Below are positions 15,620 to 25,700 of a stretch of DNA of 64,000 nt, piece after piece (position 1 is the stretch's first letter; the number at the start of each line of letters is the position of its first letter). The stretch is from Bacteroidales bacterium. Its GTDB lineage: Bacteria; Bacteroidota; Bacteroidia; Bacteroidales; F082. The DNA lies in NCBI GenBank assembly GCA_016281295.1, contig JAEEII010000184.1, positions 1 through 64,000 on the forward strand. Direction: 5' to 3'. Made by a program: the position numbers and the translations under genes. Under the pieces are notes generated by a model, which had not been told where the DNA came from, made no database searches, and was given only the letters and a program-made list of their open reading frames with translations.

Positions 15620-17041
15620 TCAAATAAGGATTTTCTTTTCAATTTCCGCCATCATCGTCCGGAACTGTTTGTCGGTGTCCATGCGGTCGGAGACGGTCTT
15701 ACAGGCGTGATACACCGTTGCATGATCCTTGTTACCGCATTGCTGTCCGATGACGGCCAAACTGGCGTTTGAGTACTTCTTGGCGTAGAACATGGCGATT
15801 TGTCTTGCCTGGACTACCTGATGTTTGCGGGTGCTTTGCGAGAGAACCTCCAACGGTAGGGAGAAGTAGTCGCAAACCACATTCATGATGTATTCCACCG
15901 AGACTTCTTTCACTGAGTTACGGATGAAACGCTCGATGATCTGCTGTGCCAGCTCGATGGTGATCGCTTTCTTGTTCAGTGACGACTGGGCGACCAGTGA
16001 GATCAGCACGCCTTCCAGCTCGCGAATGTTGGTGCGGACGCTGTTGGCGATATATTCGATAATCTCGTCAGGAAGCACGATGCCGTTGGTGTAAAGCTTG
16101 TTTTTCAAGATGGCAGCGCGGGTGGCGGAGTCGGGCATCTGAAGGTCGGCGGTAAGACCCCATTTGAACCTCGACAACAGCCGTGGCTCCATGTCCTGAA
16201 GATCGACGGGTAACTTGTCGCTGGTCAACACCAACTGCTTCCCGTTCTGGTGCAGGTAGTTGAAGATGTGGAAAAATGTCTCCTGCGTCTTTGTCTTCTT
16301 CGCCAAAAACTGGATGTCGTCGATGAGTAACACGTCGATCATCTGGTAGAAATGCACGAAGTCGTTCAGGTTGTTGTTCTTCGAGGCGTTGACAAACTGG
16401 TTGATGAACTGCTCTGTCTGGACATACAACACGGTCTTTTCAGGGAATTTGTGTTTGACGTGAAGCCCGATGGCATGGCATAGATGCGTCTTGCCCAACC
16501 CGGTCTGGCTGTAGATCAACAGAGGATTGAACGCTGTCTTACCCGGGTTTTCAGCAATGGCAAGACCCGCTGAACGAGCCAAACGGTTGCAGTCACCTTC
16601 GATGAAGTTGTCGAACGAATAATTCTCGTTGAGCTGAGAGTCGATTTCCATCTTCTTCAGTCCCGGGATGATGAAGGGGTTGATGGGCTTCTCCGTCAGG
16701 TTTTCAGGCGCAACGCGGCCAAGAGTGGTGTTTTTAACATCATTGCGGTTGGTGCCAGGAACAACCATGCGGTAGGTCTGGTCGTTACTGTCCATGATGA
16801 TGCTATACTCCAGTTTCCCCTCTGTGCCCAACACCTTCTTGATGGTTTTTTTCAGCAAGTCGATGTAATGCTCCTCAAGCCATTCATAGAAAAACTGACT
16901 GGGCACCTGAATGGTCAGCACATTGTTTGTAAACCCAATAGGGACAATGGGAGCGAACCAGGTGATATAACTCTGCTCCGAGATGTTGTCTTTGATGATT
17001 TCAAGACACTTCTTCCATATTTCGTTTGGGCTTTTGACCAT
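15620..17041 (-). CDS. dnaA: Chromosomal replication initiator DnaA
   Basis: 473 residues with all four DnaA regions: an N-terminal interaction domain (IWKKCLEIIKDNISEQSYITWFAPI), a linker, an AAA+ domain (Walker A QTGLGKTHLCHAIG, Walker B DVLLIDDIQFL), and the C-terminal DNA-binding domain with the signature KDHATVYHACKTV. It initiates replication at oriC. The 157-base AT-rich gap upstream (17042-17198) may hold its promoter; a GAACTTTG match to the -7 box, one base off, lies on the minus strand at 17086-17079. No clear DnaA boxes are seen next to the gene, so oriC is not placed here. Confidence 0.97.
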   Translation of the reverse strand: MVKSPNEIWKKCLEIIKDNISEQSYITWFAPIVPIGFTNNVLTIQVPSQFFYEWLEEHYIDLLKKTIKKVLGTEGKLEYSIIMDSNDQTYRMVVPGTNRNDVKNTTLGRVAPENLTEKPINPFIIPGLKKMEIDSQLNENYSFDNFIEGDCNRLARSAGLAIAENPGKTAFNPLLIYSQTGLGKTHLCHAIGLHVKHKFPEKTVLYVQTEQFINQFVNASKNNNLNDFVHFYQMIDVLLIDDIQFLAKKTKTQETFFHIFNYLHQNGKQLVLTSDKLPVDLQDMEPRLLSRFKWGLTADLQMPDSATRAAILKNKLYTNGIVLPDEIIEYIANSVRTNIRELEGVLISLVAQSSLNKKAITIELAQQIIERFIRNSVKEVSVEYIMNVVCDYFSLPLEVLSQSTRKHQVVQARQIAMFYAKKYSNASLAVIGQQCGNKDHATVYHACKTVSDRMDTDKQFRTMMAEIEKKILI

Positions 17042-17198
17042 GGGTAAACGTCCGTTTTCTTCTCACAATTTCAGACCGCAAAGTTCTAATGAAAATAGTT
17101 AATAAAAAAATTTTTTTGCTATTGACTTTGTACTTTTTTAGTTATAAATTACGATGGCAAAGTGTTGTAAAAAATTGCTCAATATTTAAATTATTGAT

Positions 17199-17813
17199 TT
17201 ACACTGTTTTAAGGTAAGAAACGGAAACCCCGAAGATTTTTTTGAATTTTGAGACAATGTTCTCCGCTTCGCTTTTTCTTGTTGAAAACTCTAAATAACA
17301 GTCCATTTCAAATCGTGGGTTTTGTTGCTCCAGACCTACCTCTTTCATCACCCGCATCACCTCATTCATCAAGGGATAGGGGAACTGGAGGCTATATACT
17401 TCGTCAACGGTTTTATCAATGATTTGGGCGTTGTCGAGGGCGTCGCGAGCCGCTGTCTTATAGGCGTTGATGAGTCCACTGACCCCAAGCTTGACACCTC
17501 CGAAATAACGGACGACGATGACGCAGACATTGGTGACTTCTTTCGAGAGGATTTGGTTGAGGATGGGCTTTCCTGCCGTGCCTGATGGCTCGCCGTCATC
17601 GGAGGAACGGAAACAGCTCTTGTCGGGACCAATCATATAGGCGTAACAATGATGTCTCGCGTCGTAATACTTTTTTTTGACTTCGGCCAAGGCTTTTTTC
17701 ACATCGTCCTCGCTCATCACGGTGAAGGCTGAGGCAATGAATTTGCTGCCTTTCTCTTTGTACAGACCCTCGCCAGGCGCGGATAGCATCTTATAGGTGT
17801 CGTCGAACATCAT
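17199..17813 (-). CDS. YigZ/IMPACT family protein (UPF0029)
   Basis: 204 residues. The N-terminal Impact domain has KGSKFIA, ARHHCYAYMIG, SDDGEPSGTAGKPIL and VVRYFGGVKLGVSGL; a short ferredoxin-like C-terminal domain (DUF1949 type) follows. The family occurs in bacteria and eukaryotes (IMPACT regulates GCN2); the bacterial role is unsettled, possibly in translation or proteolysis. Two candidate start codons sit at 17813 and 17810, within the overlap ATGATG with the stop of the upstream transporter, so translation is coupled to it. A longer in-frame extension inside the transporter gene is not used. Confidence 0.88.
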   Translation of the reverse strand: MMFDDTYKMLSAPGEGLYKEKGSKFIASAFTVMSEDDVKKALAEVKKKYYDARHHCYAYMIGPDKSCFRSSDDGEPSGTAGKPILNQILSKEVTNVCVIVVRYFGGVKLGVSGLINAYKTAARDALDNAQIIDKTVDEVYSLQFPYPLMNEVMRVMKEVGLEQQNPRFEMDCYLEFSTRKSEAENIVSKFKKIFGVSVSYLKTV

Positions 17814-18679
17814 AGTTTCACCGTTATTAAGATCACTGCAATGATGGCAATCACCAAACCGAGATAGTTCTTCCAGTTGAGTTTCTCCTTGAAGAGGAGC
17901 CACCCGCAGAGGGCAGTCATACATACTACGCCGATGTTATAGATGGGGAAAAGCACCACATTGTCGAAGACCCGCATGGCATGATATATAAAATAGGTGG
18001 AGAAGAAGTTCGTGGCTCCAAGCACCGCACCGCCGACAGCGTTTTTCCATTGCCATTTCGAATTCCCTTTGACGAGGTCATAAACCACCAAAAGCAGGCC
18101 GAACACAAAGGAAACGGAATAGATGAATGCAATCATGGGGGTGATGTCGTCGGCAGTGTTGGCTGTCTCAGTGAGTTTCATCAGCACGTCGCCGATACCG
18201 GTGCCAAAGAAGATGAAGACAGGCAGCATCGCGGTACCTGCATGGAGGTTGCGGGATGTATCTTTGCGCTGCCCGGTGCCGACTACCAGAAACAAAGCCA
18301 CCAAGGCTAACCCGATGCCGATGGCGGGAATCACTCCGAGTTCCTCTTTCAGGAAAAGGACTCCGAACAGGGTGGGGATGACCACTGATAGCTTGCTGGC
18401 TAGCGAGGTTACGGTGACACCGGAGCGTTGGCTGGAGACAGTCATCAGCACGTAGGTGAGGATAAACCAAAAGCCAGTCAACAACGAGAGGGAAAACCAC
18501 GCCTCGCCGACAGGCGAGGCCACAGGGGCCTTCATGGCACTCATGAAAATGCCCAAAGCGGCTGCAACCGCATAGTTCCATGCCAAGGCCTGGTGGTTGT
18601 CAAGGTTGAAACGCTTGAACAAACGCATCACCACAAAGATGGCGGTGGAGAATAGAATGGCGCAAATCAAATGAATCAT
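17810..18679 (-). CDS. EamA/DMT-family inner-membrane transporter
   Basis: 289 residues with ten hydrophobic segments arranged as two EamA repeats (first about 1-135, second about 150-285). Pro- and Gly-rich helix ends such as SVVIPTLFGVLFLKEEL and YNIGVVCMTALCGWLLFKEKL are the usual DMT landmarks before helices 5 and 10. Substrate unknown; family members export amino acids, nucleosides or other small metabolites. The stop overlaps the start of the YigZ gene. A -7 box (TATTTTTG on the minus strand, 18707-18700) lies about 20 bases ahead of the start. Confidence 0.88.
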   Translation of the reverse strand: MIHLICAILFSTAIFVVMRLFKRFNLDNHQALAWNYAVAAALGIFMSAMKAPVASPVGEAWFSLSLLTGFWFILTYVLMTVSSQRSGVTVTSLASKLSVVIPTLFGVLFLKEELGVIPAIGIGLALVALFLVVGTGQRKDTSRNLHAGTAMLPVFIFFGTGIGDVLMKLTETANTADDITPMIAFIYSVSFVFGLLLVVYDLVKGNSKWQWKNAVGGAVLGATNFFSTYFIYHAMRVFDNVVLFPIYNIGVVCMTALCGWLLFKEKLNWKNYLGLVIAIIAVILITVKL

Positions 18680-18699
18680 AGTCGAAAAAAATGGGAGAA

Positions 18700-18707
18700 C
18701 AAAAATA
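18700..18707 (-). promoter_or_regulatory. -7 box for the EamA-YigZ unit
   Basis: TATTTTTG on the minus strand fits TAnnTTTG. No TTTG is found at the standard -33 distance. Confidence 0.45.
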
Positions 18708-18750
18708 GAAAAAATATTGAATCAAGGTGAAAAATGAAAAAGGTTATTGT

Positions 18751-18758
18751 TACTTTTG
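18751..18758 (+). promoter_or_regulatory. -7 box near the prmC start
   Basis: TACTTTTG fits TAnnTTTG. It lies between two possible ATG codons for prmC (18734 and 18764) and supports the later one, which would then be read from a nearly leaderless mRNA. Confidence 0.45.
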
Positions 18759-18763
18759 TGGTG

Positions 18764-19660
18764 ATGATAGGTTTTGAATTACATAAAACAAAAAGGCATT
18801 TCACCGCAGTGCTGGCCCGGACGTTCTCAGAACGCGAGGCGGAACAGCTGATGCGCATCCTCTTGGAGGATCTCTTTGACATCGACCTGAAAAGGCAACT
18901 GTTGGAGCCGCAGATGCGTATCGATGAATACCAACATGCCTTGCTCAAAGATGCGGTGCAGCGGTTGCTGGATGGCGAGCCTGTGCAGTATGTCACCGGC
19001 AAAGCATGGTTCGACGGACTTCTGTTTCACGTAGATGACGCGGTGCTGATCCCTCGCCCAGAGACAGAGGAATTGGTGGGGATGGTGGCGAACTCAGTGC
19101 CTGTGGATCGTCCTTTGCGGGTGTGGGACGTGGGTACAGGCTCAGGATGTATCGCTGTCGCCCTGGCAAAACGTCTCCCTTTGGCTGAAGTGAAGGCGAT
19201 TGATGTCTCGGAAAAAGCCCTGGCAACGGCGCGACGTAATGCGGAATGGAATGGGGTGAATGTCGATTTCATCTGCGACGATGTGCTTCATCCTCATTCC
19301 GAAATCTGGTGTCACCCCGTGGATTTAGTGGTTAGTAATCCCCCTTATATCCGTGAAAGGGAGAAAAAAACCATGGAGTGTAATGTCCTTGACCATGAGC
19401 CTTCTTTGGCGCTCTTTGTCCCCGATGAGGATCCTTTGCTGTTCTATCGGCAAATTCTCACCCTCGCCGTTTCTCAATTAACCGCAACTGGCTCGATTTG
19501 GTTTGAAATCAACGAAGCCATGGGGGATGCCATGACAAATCTATGCCACTCGATGGGCCTTTCTGCTGTGATCAAAGAAGACTATAACAAAAAGAGACGC
19601 TTTTGCGTCTCTTTTCAAGGTGATATAAAGGATGAACCCCTTTCACTCAATAAATTCTAA
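18764..19660 (+). CDS. prmC: Peptide chain release factor N5-glutamine methyltransferase PrmC
   Basis: 298 residues from the ATG at 18764. An ATG at 18734 would add MKKVIVTFVV, but that stretch contains a promoter-like box and makes the N-terminus longer than in E. coli PrmC. PrmC methylates the Gln of the GGQ motif in RF1 and RF2. An N-terminal helical domain (to GEPVQYVTG) is followed by a Rossmann methyltransferase with IPRPETEELV, the SAM loop VWDVGTGSGCIA, and the catalytic VSNPPYI. The last 30 or so codons contain a terminator-like hairpin. It is convergent with the subtilase gene, whose stop is four bases away. Confidence 0.93.
   Translation: MIGFELHKTKRHFTAVLARTFSEREAEQLMRILLEDLFDIDLKRQLLEPQMRIDEYQHALLKDAVQRLLDGEPVQYVTGKAWFDGLLFHVDDAVLIPRPETEELVGMVANSVPVDRPLRVWDVGTGSGCIAVALAKRLPLAEVKAIDVSEKALATARRNAEWNGVNVDFICDDVLHPHSEIWCHPVDLVVSNPPYIREREKKTMECNVLDHEPSLALFVPDEDPLLFYRQILTLAVSQLTATGSIWFEINEAMGDAMTNLCHSMGLSAVIKEDYNKKRRFCVSFQGDIKDEPLSLNKF
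19590..19615. terminator. Bidirectional hairpin inside the 3' end of prmC
   Basis: AAAAGAGACGC/GCGTCTCTTTT with a TTTT loop, a perfect stem flanked by A and T runs. On the minus strand five T follow the stem, making a good terminator for the convergent subtilase gene; on the plus strand there are only four T. It lies about 45 bases upstream of the prmC stop codon, within coding sequence. Confidence 0.75.
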
Positions 19661-19664
19661 TTTC

Positions 19665-22193
19665 TTAATTAACCACTTTCCTAACCAAGGCTCCTTTCGC
19701 CGTCAGAATCCTGACGATGTAAATCCCCGAAGGATGGTTTTTCAAGAGGGATGCAGACGAGTCAGTGCTGGAGGGAGCGTCGTAGATGACTTGTCCCAGT
19801 GTGTTGAAGATGGTGACGCGTTGGATGTCAGTCGGCTCTTCGTCTTCGTGAACCGTCATCACGGTCTTATCAAGGCAGTCGGACCAAGCGATGTACTCGC
19901 CGCCGTTGTTGCTGATTCCGTATCGGTATTGTCCGATGGGTAACACATCCCAGTCGTAATCTACATAATGAGGCTCAGCCACGTTTTCGGCAATCAGCTC
20001 CGGGTTGCTTCCGCATTGGTCGCGGTAGATGTTGAAGGGATTGCCCACGGTGATGTCGTCGATATAATAAGCGTTGTCATACTCTCCTTCGGCAAGTTGG
20101 TTGGCGTATTTCCATTCGAGGAGGTGGTTGCCGGGTGACAGCGTGTAGGAGAAATGTGTCCACGGAACCTCGTCTTTGATGGCCTCGCCCTGCTGCACAT
20201 TGTCGATGAAGAATCCACCGCCGTTGAGCGGGAAACAGCTGATGCGCGCCTCGAAGCTGATGACGCAGGTGACGGGGACGTTCACGGCAAGGCTAAGGCT
20301 GCTCGTGGAAAACATCCCTACGTTGGTTGACTTGGCACAATAGCTGCCCCCGTGAGGGTTATTGGTGGCGATTACCCAGGGGCTGTTGGCGTCGTTGAGC
20401 CACATGTTCTGGTAGAAGTCGCCCGATTCAAATCCTTCGACGATGCTGTTGGGCATGTTCCAGCTGAGACTCACACGTTGGTTGTTGATGACCTCTGTCT
20501 CGATATCCACTACCTTTTCAACGTTGACGTAGTTGGAGGGCAGGGTGGTGATGCCGTTGTCGAGCTCCGCAATAATATAATAGGTGTAATTGCCGCCATA
20601 GTTCAGATGGTCGGTGTAGGTAGTGGTGGTGAGGCCATTGGCGATGCGCAGTCCGTCGCGGTAAACGCTGTAGGAAACGGCTTGTGCCGCGGCTTCCCAA
20701 CTAAGGGTCACCGTCTCGCCGTCGAAGTCGGCGGTGAGGCCAGTGGGGCCATGGAAGAACAAGGCGTTCACGGCGGCAAGAGCATCGATGCGGCCCGAAC
20801 CGCTGATGTTGTTCTTCTTGTAGTTGCCAATCTTCACGGCGGTGAGCTCGATGATGGAGTCAATCTGGACAGGACTCAGCTCGGGATTAGCTTCCAACAT
20901 CAATGCCATCACACCGGCGGCGCAGGGTGTTGCCATCGAAGTGCCGTCGTAAGCGATGTAACCGTTATTGGTCGCATAGTTGAGCGACGTGATGTTGCTA
21001 CCCGGGGCGGAGATGTCGGGGCGGATGAGACCAGGCATGTCGGCGTTGCCGTTTTCGTAAGGATAGTCGTTGTACTCGCCAATCTGTGCGCCTTCTGTCC
21101 ATGTGACAGGTCCTATGGATGAGAATGCGCTGTGCTTGTCGTTCGAGTCGGTGGCACCGATGCATACCACGGCGGTGTGACCGCCCGTGATGGTTTGGTC
21201 GGGATGGAACCAGGGCGGAGGACAGTTGCCGGGTGACTCGATGTTATAAGGGATGGGACAGGCGTATAGGGTCTGTCCGTCGTTGCCTGCGGCTACCGCG
21301 GCCACCACACCGGCTTCTAACACAGTCTCGTAAGCCTGACGGTAAACTCCATAGCCTCCCGTACCTACGTCGCCAAAAGAGCAGCTGAGGATGTCGGCCC
21401 CGTGCTCAAGGGCGAACTCAATGCCACCTAAAAGCTCGGCGTCACCACCCGCTCCTTCCGCATTCATGATCTTCAGCACCATGATTTTGGCACCCGGGGC
21501 AACGCCGGTCATCGTGCCTGCCGTGCCTTGTCCTGCAACGATGCCAGCGCAGTGACTCCCATGACCGTGGTCATCCATGGGGTCGTCATCGTGATTGACG
21601 ACATCGTAACCGTGATGCGGAAACTCAGCACCCCCATCCCAAAGGCTGTTGGCGATGTCGAGATGGTTGTAGTTGACCCCCGTGTCAAGGATGGCAACGA
21701 TAACACCCTCTCCCGTATATCCTGAGTCGCCGTTGTAGTTCCACACCTCAGGAGCATGCACTTTGTCCACATGCCAGGCGTTTTCTTTCTCGGCACTGAC
21801 GTATGGCTTCTCATTCTCAGGAAGCATTCTCCTCAACTCGTCACGATATACCCTGGCGATGTCACGGCGTCCCTCAAGCTGTTCAAGCACCGCGTCGGTG
21901 ACTTGACAAGAGAATCCGTTGAGGATCCAAAAAGGTTGGATCGACTGAACCTCATCGTTGAAACTTTCCAAAAAACGCATGATTTCATGTTGTGATTGTT
22001 GACAGAAAGCTTTATGCTCCTCAATCACCAATGCGCGCCGCTGCGCTTTGTCCATAAAAGGTGTCTTACGGGTCATTTCGACCTCGTTCAATTGATCGGC
22101 CATCACCACGATGACACGATGGTGCTGTTTGCTCTGCCCGAATACCAGACCGCAGCAGAAAACGAAAACCAAAAAAATAAACGCTTTTCTCAT
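19665..22193 (-). CDS. Subtilisin-like serine protease (S8), T9SS cargo
   Basis: 842 residues from MRKAFIFLVFVFCCGLVFGQ (signal peptide); an upstream in-frame Met at 22220 would put nine residues before it. A propeptide-like region of about 130 residues is followed by an S8 catalytic domain with the full triad: Asp in AILDTGVNYNH, His in DHGHGSHCAG, Ser in GTSMATPCAAG. Two fibronectin-like segments and a jelly-roll-like region (around residues 590-720) lead to a C-terminal T9SS type A domain (VTIFNTLGQVIYD, then GIYIVRILTAKG). Expected to be secreted across the outer membrane and to degrade extracellular protein, feeding peptide uptake such as the POT transporters upstream. Confidence 0.92.
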   Translation of the reverse strand: MRKAFIFLVFVFCCGLVFGQSKQHHRVIVVMADQLNEVEMTRKTPFMDKAQRRALVIEEHKAFCQQSQHEIMRFLESFNDEVQSIQPFWILNGFSCQVTDAVLEQLEGRRDIARVYRDELRRMLPENEKPYVSAEKENAWHVDKVHAPEVWNYNGDSGYTGEGVIVAILDTGVNYNHLDIANSLWDGGAEFPHHGYDVVNHDDDPMDDHGHGSHCAGIVAGQGTAGTMTGVAPGAKIMVLKIMNAEGAGGDAELLGGIEFALEHGADILSCSFGDVGTGGYGVYRQAYETVLEAGVVAAVAAGNDGQTLYACPIPYNIESPGNCPPPWFHPDQTITGGHTAVVCIGATDSNDKHSAFSSIGPVTWTEGAQIGEYNDYPYENGNADMPGLIRPDISAPGSNITSLNYATNNGYIAYDGTSMATPCAAGVMALMLEANPELSPVQIDSIIELTAVKIGNYKKNNISGSGRIDALAAVNALFFHGPTGLTADFDGETVTLSWEAAAQAVSYSVYRDGLRIANGLTTTTYTDHLNYGGNYTYYIIAELDNGITTLPSNYVNVEKVVDIETEVINNQRVSLSWNMPNSIVEGFESGDFYQNMWLNDANSPWVIATNNPHGGSYCAKSTNVGMFSTSSLSLAVNVPVTCVISFEARISCFPLNGGGFFIDNVQQGEAIKDEVPWTHFSYTLSPGNHLLEWKYANQLAEGEYDNAYYIDDITVGNPFNIYRDQCGSNPELIAENVAEPHYVDYDWDVLPIGQYRYGISNNGGEYIAWSDCLDKTVMTVHEDEEPTDIQRVTIFNTLGQVIYDAPSSTDSSASLLKNHPSGIYIVRILTAKGALVRKVVN

Positions 22194-22270
22194 AATGTAT
22201 AAAATGTAAATTTGTTGCAAAAATACGATTCTTTCTTCTTACTTGTTACTTCTGTCTTTTAAAAAATCCC

Positions 22271-22278
22271 TATCTTTG
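22271..22278 (+). promoter_or_regulatory. rnpB promoter -7 box
   Basis: TATCTTTG, an exact TAnnTTTG match, six bases ahead of the 5' strand of the RNase P RNA terminal helix, so transcription would start at the mature end. Confidence 0.75.
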
Positions 22279-22283
22279 CCGCC

Positions 22284-22655
22284 GCGATGAGAGGAGACTG
22301 TCGCGGGTCGGGAAAGCCGACGCGAGGAAAGTCGGGACAGCACAGAGCACCATACTTCCTAACGGGAAGGTGTCCGAAAGGGCAACAGCAAGTGCCACAG
22401 AAAATTACCGCCTGTCTTTCAACAGGTAAGGGTGAAAACGTGAGGTAAGAGCTCACGCGCCATCTGGCGACACGATGGTGGGGTAAACCTTATGGGCTGC
22501 AAGACCAAGTAAGAAGATGCTGATCCGCAAGGACCGAAAGGGCTGCTCGCCTGAGTCTTTTGGGTAGGTTGCTTGAGCCTGCGGGTGACCGTAGGCCTAG
22601 AGAAATGACAGTCGCCCCGCAAGGGGAACAGAATCCCGCTTACCACTCTCATCGC
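22284..22655 (+). ncRNA. rnpB: RNase P RNA (bacterial type A-like)
   Basis: Catalytic RNA that removes tRNA 5' leaders. The ends pair (GCGATGAGAG with CTCTCATCGC). The universally conserved blocks are present: GAGGAAAGTCGGGACA near the 5' end, CAACAGCAAGTGCCACAGAAAATT-type sequence at the first third, and the 3' core AGAAATGACAGTCGCC with ACAGAATCCCGCTTAC. The length of about 372 bases is normal. Six T immediately after the closing helix serve as terminator. Confidence 0.97.
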
Positions 22656-22661
22656 TTTTTT
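22656..22661 (+). terminator. T-run ending rnpB
   Basis: TTTTTT directly after the P1-type helix of the RNase P RNA; the terminal helix and T-run together form the terminator. Confidence 0.7.
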
Positions 22662-22685
22662 CATAATATTTGCATCACAAGGTCG

Positions 22686-22712
22686 TTTGTACCAAAATAA
22701 TGTGTATTTTCG
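22686..22712 (+). promoter_or_regulatory. Candidate promoter of the TPR gene
   Basis: TTTG at 22686-22689 and TATTTTCG at 22705-22712, one base from TAnnTTTG, with a 15-base spacing. The 15 bases AATGTGTATTTTCGT recur exactly ahead of the KdsC-type gene (47759-47773). Confidence 0.45.
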
Positions 22713-22729
22713 TACCAAATTTCTATCAC

Positions 22730-25700
22730 ATGAGAATGCGAATCATCTATCTGGCTCCTGTGCTGCTTTTCGGGATGCTATCTCACACTGCGTCAGCACA
22801 GAAGCAAATTCCTCTTTATGAGCCTAATGTGCTTTTTGAACAAGGGAAAACCTTGTTTAATAATGGCGAATATGGTGCCGCCCTGGAGTCGTTTTCTAAC
22901 TATCTTGGTCTCGTCGAAGACAAGAAGTTGCAGGCTGCCGTGGACGCCCAATATTATATCGCGGTCAGCGCCCTCTATTCTGGTAAAGCTGACGCTGAGG
23001 CCAAAATAAAGGCCTTTGTCAATGACTATCCGGGTAGCACATGGTCGGTCCATGCCAACTTCCTTTATGCCAACATGCTCTTTAACAAGAAGAAGTATGC
23101 AGAGGCTTTGGAAATCTATCATCAGACTCCCGCGGAGTCACTGAGCTACCAGGAAGCCCAACAGATGCAGTTCAACATGGCGTATGCCTATCTCCAAATG
23201 GGGGAGGAGGATCGCGCCCTGTCGCTCTTCCAAGGTATTGCGCTTAATCAAGGCAAATTTCAAAACGATGCCCGTTACTACTATGGCCATATCCAATATC
23301 TTAAAGGGAAAGACCTGGAGGCCCTGCGCTATTTCGAGATGCTCCGCGACCATCCGCTTTATGGCAAGACGGTGCCTGCCTATCTCATGCAAATCAACTA
23401 CCGTAACGGCGACTATGACGCGGTCCTTGAAGATGGCCCCGATGCGGTGCTTAATGCCGATACCAAGAAAAAAGGCGAGATGGCCATGATCGTGGCGGAC
23501 GCTTATTTCCATAAACAGGACTATGTCAAAGCACTCGAATATTACGATATCTTTAGCCGTAACAGTACGGGTCGCGCCATGACCCGTGAGGCTTACTACC
23601 AGATGGGTGCCTGCAAGATGAAGACCAACAACCTCAAAGGGGCTATCGCTGACCTTCAGAAAGCGGCCTCCGACAAGGATACCATCGGACAGTATGCATC
23701 CTATTTCTTGGCTTCCTGCTATGCCGACACCGACCAGCCGAAATATGCCCGTAACGCCTTCTATACGGCCTATAAAGCTGGATTCGACAAGACCATCAGC
23801 GAAGACGCATTGTTCAACTATGCCCATCTCAGCCTGATCCCCGGCACCGACCCCTTTGGCGAGGCCGTCGCGCAACTGGATGCCTTCGTGGAGGGAAACC
23901 CCGACTCGAAACGTCGTGCCGAAGCAGAAGAGCTGGCCGTTTATCTGCTGCTTAACGCCAAAAACAACGATGAGGCTCTTTCCCGTTTGGACAAGATGCG
24001 CAACAAAAGCCCGGAACTGAAAACCGTCTATGACGAACTGCTCTTCTCCACGGGTATCGAGAACTACCAGAACAAACAGTATGATAAGGCACAGCCTTAT
24101 TTCTCCAAGATCCTCAATGGCAAACAGTCGGGCGAAAAGAAAGCCGAAGCTGCTTTCTGGCTCGCTGAGTCAGCTTACGCTGCGAACGACTTCGTGACGG
24201 CAGAACGCTATTTCAAACAAGTCAAGAACTACAGCAACGCCTCCCGTGAGCTGCAAGCACAGGCTGATTATGGACTGGGCTATGTCAACTACCAAAAACC
24301 GGATTACGAAACAGCTATCGCCAACTTCCGTAGCTTTATCCAACGTTGCGACGAAAACCGTACCGACCTCAAATCGGACGCTTACATCCGTCTCGGCGAC
24401 TGCTTCTTCGTGGATCGCAACTATGACCTGGCAATCAATTATTACGACCTTGCCACGAGAGTGGGTAAGTTCAATTCCGACTATGCGCTGTTCCAACAGG
24501 GACTCTGCTATGGCGCCAAGGGCGACTCTAACCGTAAAATCGCCATCCTTAATGACATGGTGGCCGCCTATCCTAGCACCAACTATTATGACCGCGCCCT
24601 GTTCGAGATTGGCAATACCCATTTGGTGTATGGCGACAAACGTTCCGCCATCGCCGCTTTCAACCGTCTTACCAAAGAACGCCCCCGCTCTGCCTATACC
24701 CGTCAGGCTCTCATGAAAATCGGCATGATTTATTATAACAACGACCAGAATGAACAGGCGTTGACCAACCTCAAGACGCTGGTAACCAACTACCCGAACA
24801 CCGACGAGTCGCGTGAGGCACTCTCCATCATAAGGAGTATTTTCATGGAACGCAACGACCTGAACAGCTACTTCACCTTCGTGGAAAACTCAGGATCAGG
24901 ACAGATTCAGGTGACACAACAGGATTCTCTCGCTTTCGCCAATGCGGAGAACTTCTTCCTCGATGGCCGATATCAGGAAGCCGAAAAGGCCTTGAAATAC
25001 TATTTCGACCAATTCCAAAGGGGTGCCTTCTCGCTGAAAGCACATCAATATGCGGTCGAATGCGCTGAGAAAGTGGGCACAGAGGACGAAGTGGTCAACC
25101 ATCTGACTTATATTCTGAACCAACCCAACAACGACTATACCGACCAAGCCCTCTTGAAATTGGCTCGTATCGAATATGACCGCGGTAACTACGAACAGGC
25201 CGGGACCCATTATGCCCGCCTGGCCGCCGTGACCGAAGAGCCGCTGCGCAAACTGGAAGCCCTCGAGGGAAGCATGAAGAGCTATTACTTCCGTGATGAC
25301 TACGACAAGGCCATCGAGATGGGGGAGAACCTCATCCAGTCGAAGGACTTGACCGTCGAACAAACCAACCAAATCAACCACATCGTCGGGAAGTCTTATT
25401 TCATGAAAGGTAATTACACAACGGCCTTGCAATGGCTCGACAAGAGCTCCCGTGCCGACAAGTCGGTGTTTGGCGCAGAGAGCGCTTATTACTCAGCAGT
25501 GTGCTCCTTCAAACAAGGCAAACTCGATGAGACGGAGAACAAGGTGTTCGACATCTCTGACAAGTTCTCCACACACGAGTATTGGGTCGCCAAGTCCTTT
25601 ATTTTGCTCTCGGACGTGTACGTTGAAAAGAACAACACCTTCCAGGCAAAAGAGACCTTGCGCAGCGTCATCGACAACTGCTCCATCACAGAGCTGAAAA

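Noticed and set aside
17042..17198. AT-rich gap upstream of dnaA as oriC
   Set aside because: No DnaA boxes (TTATCCACA-like) or cluster of them can be seen in the 157 bases; AT-richness alone fits an ordinary promoter region.
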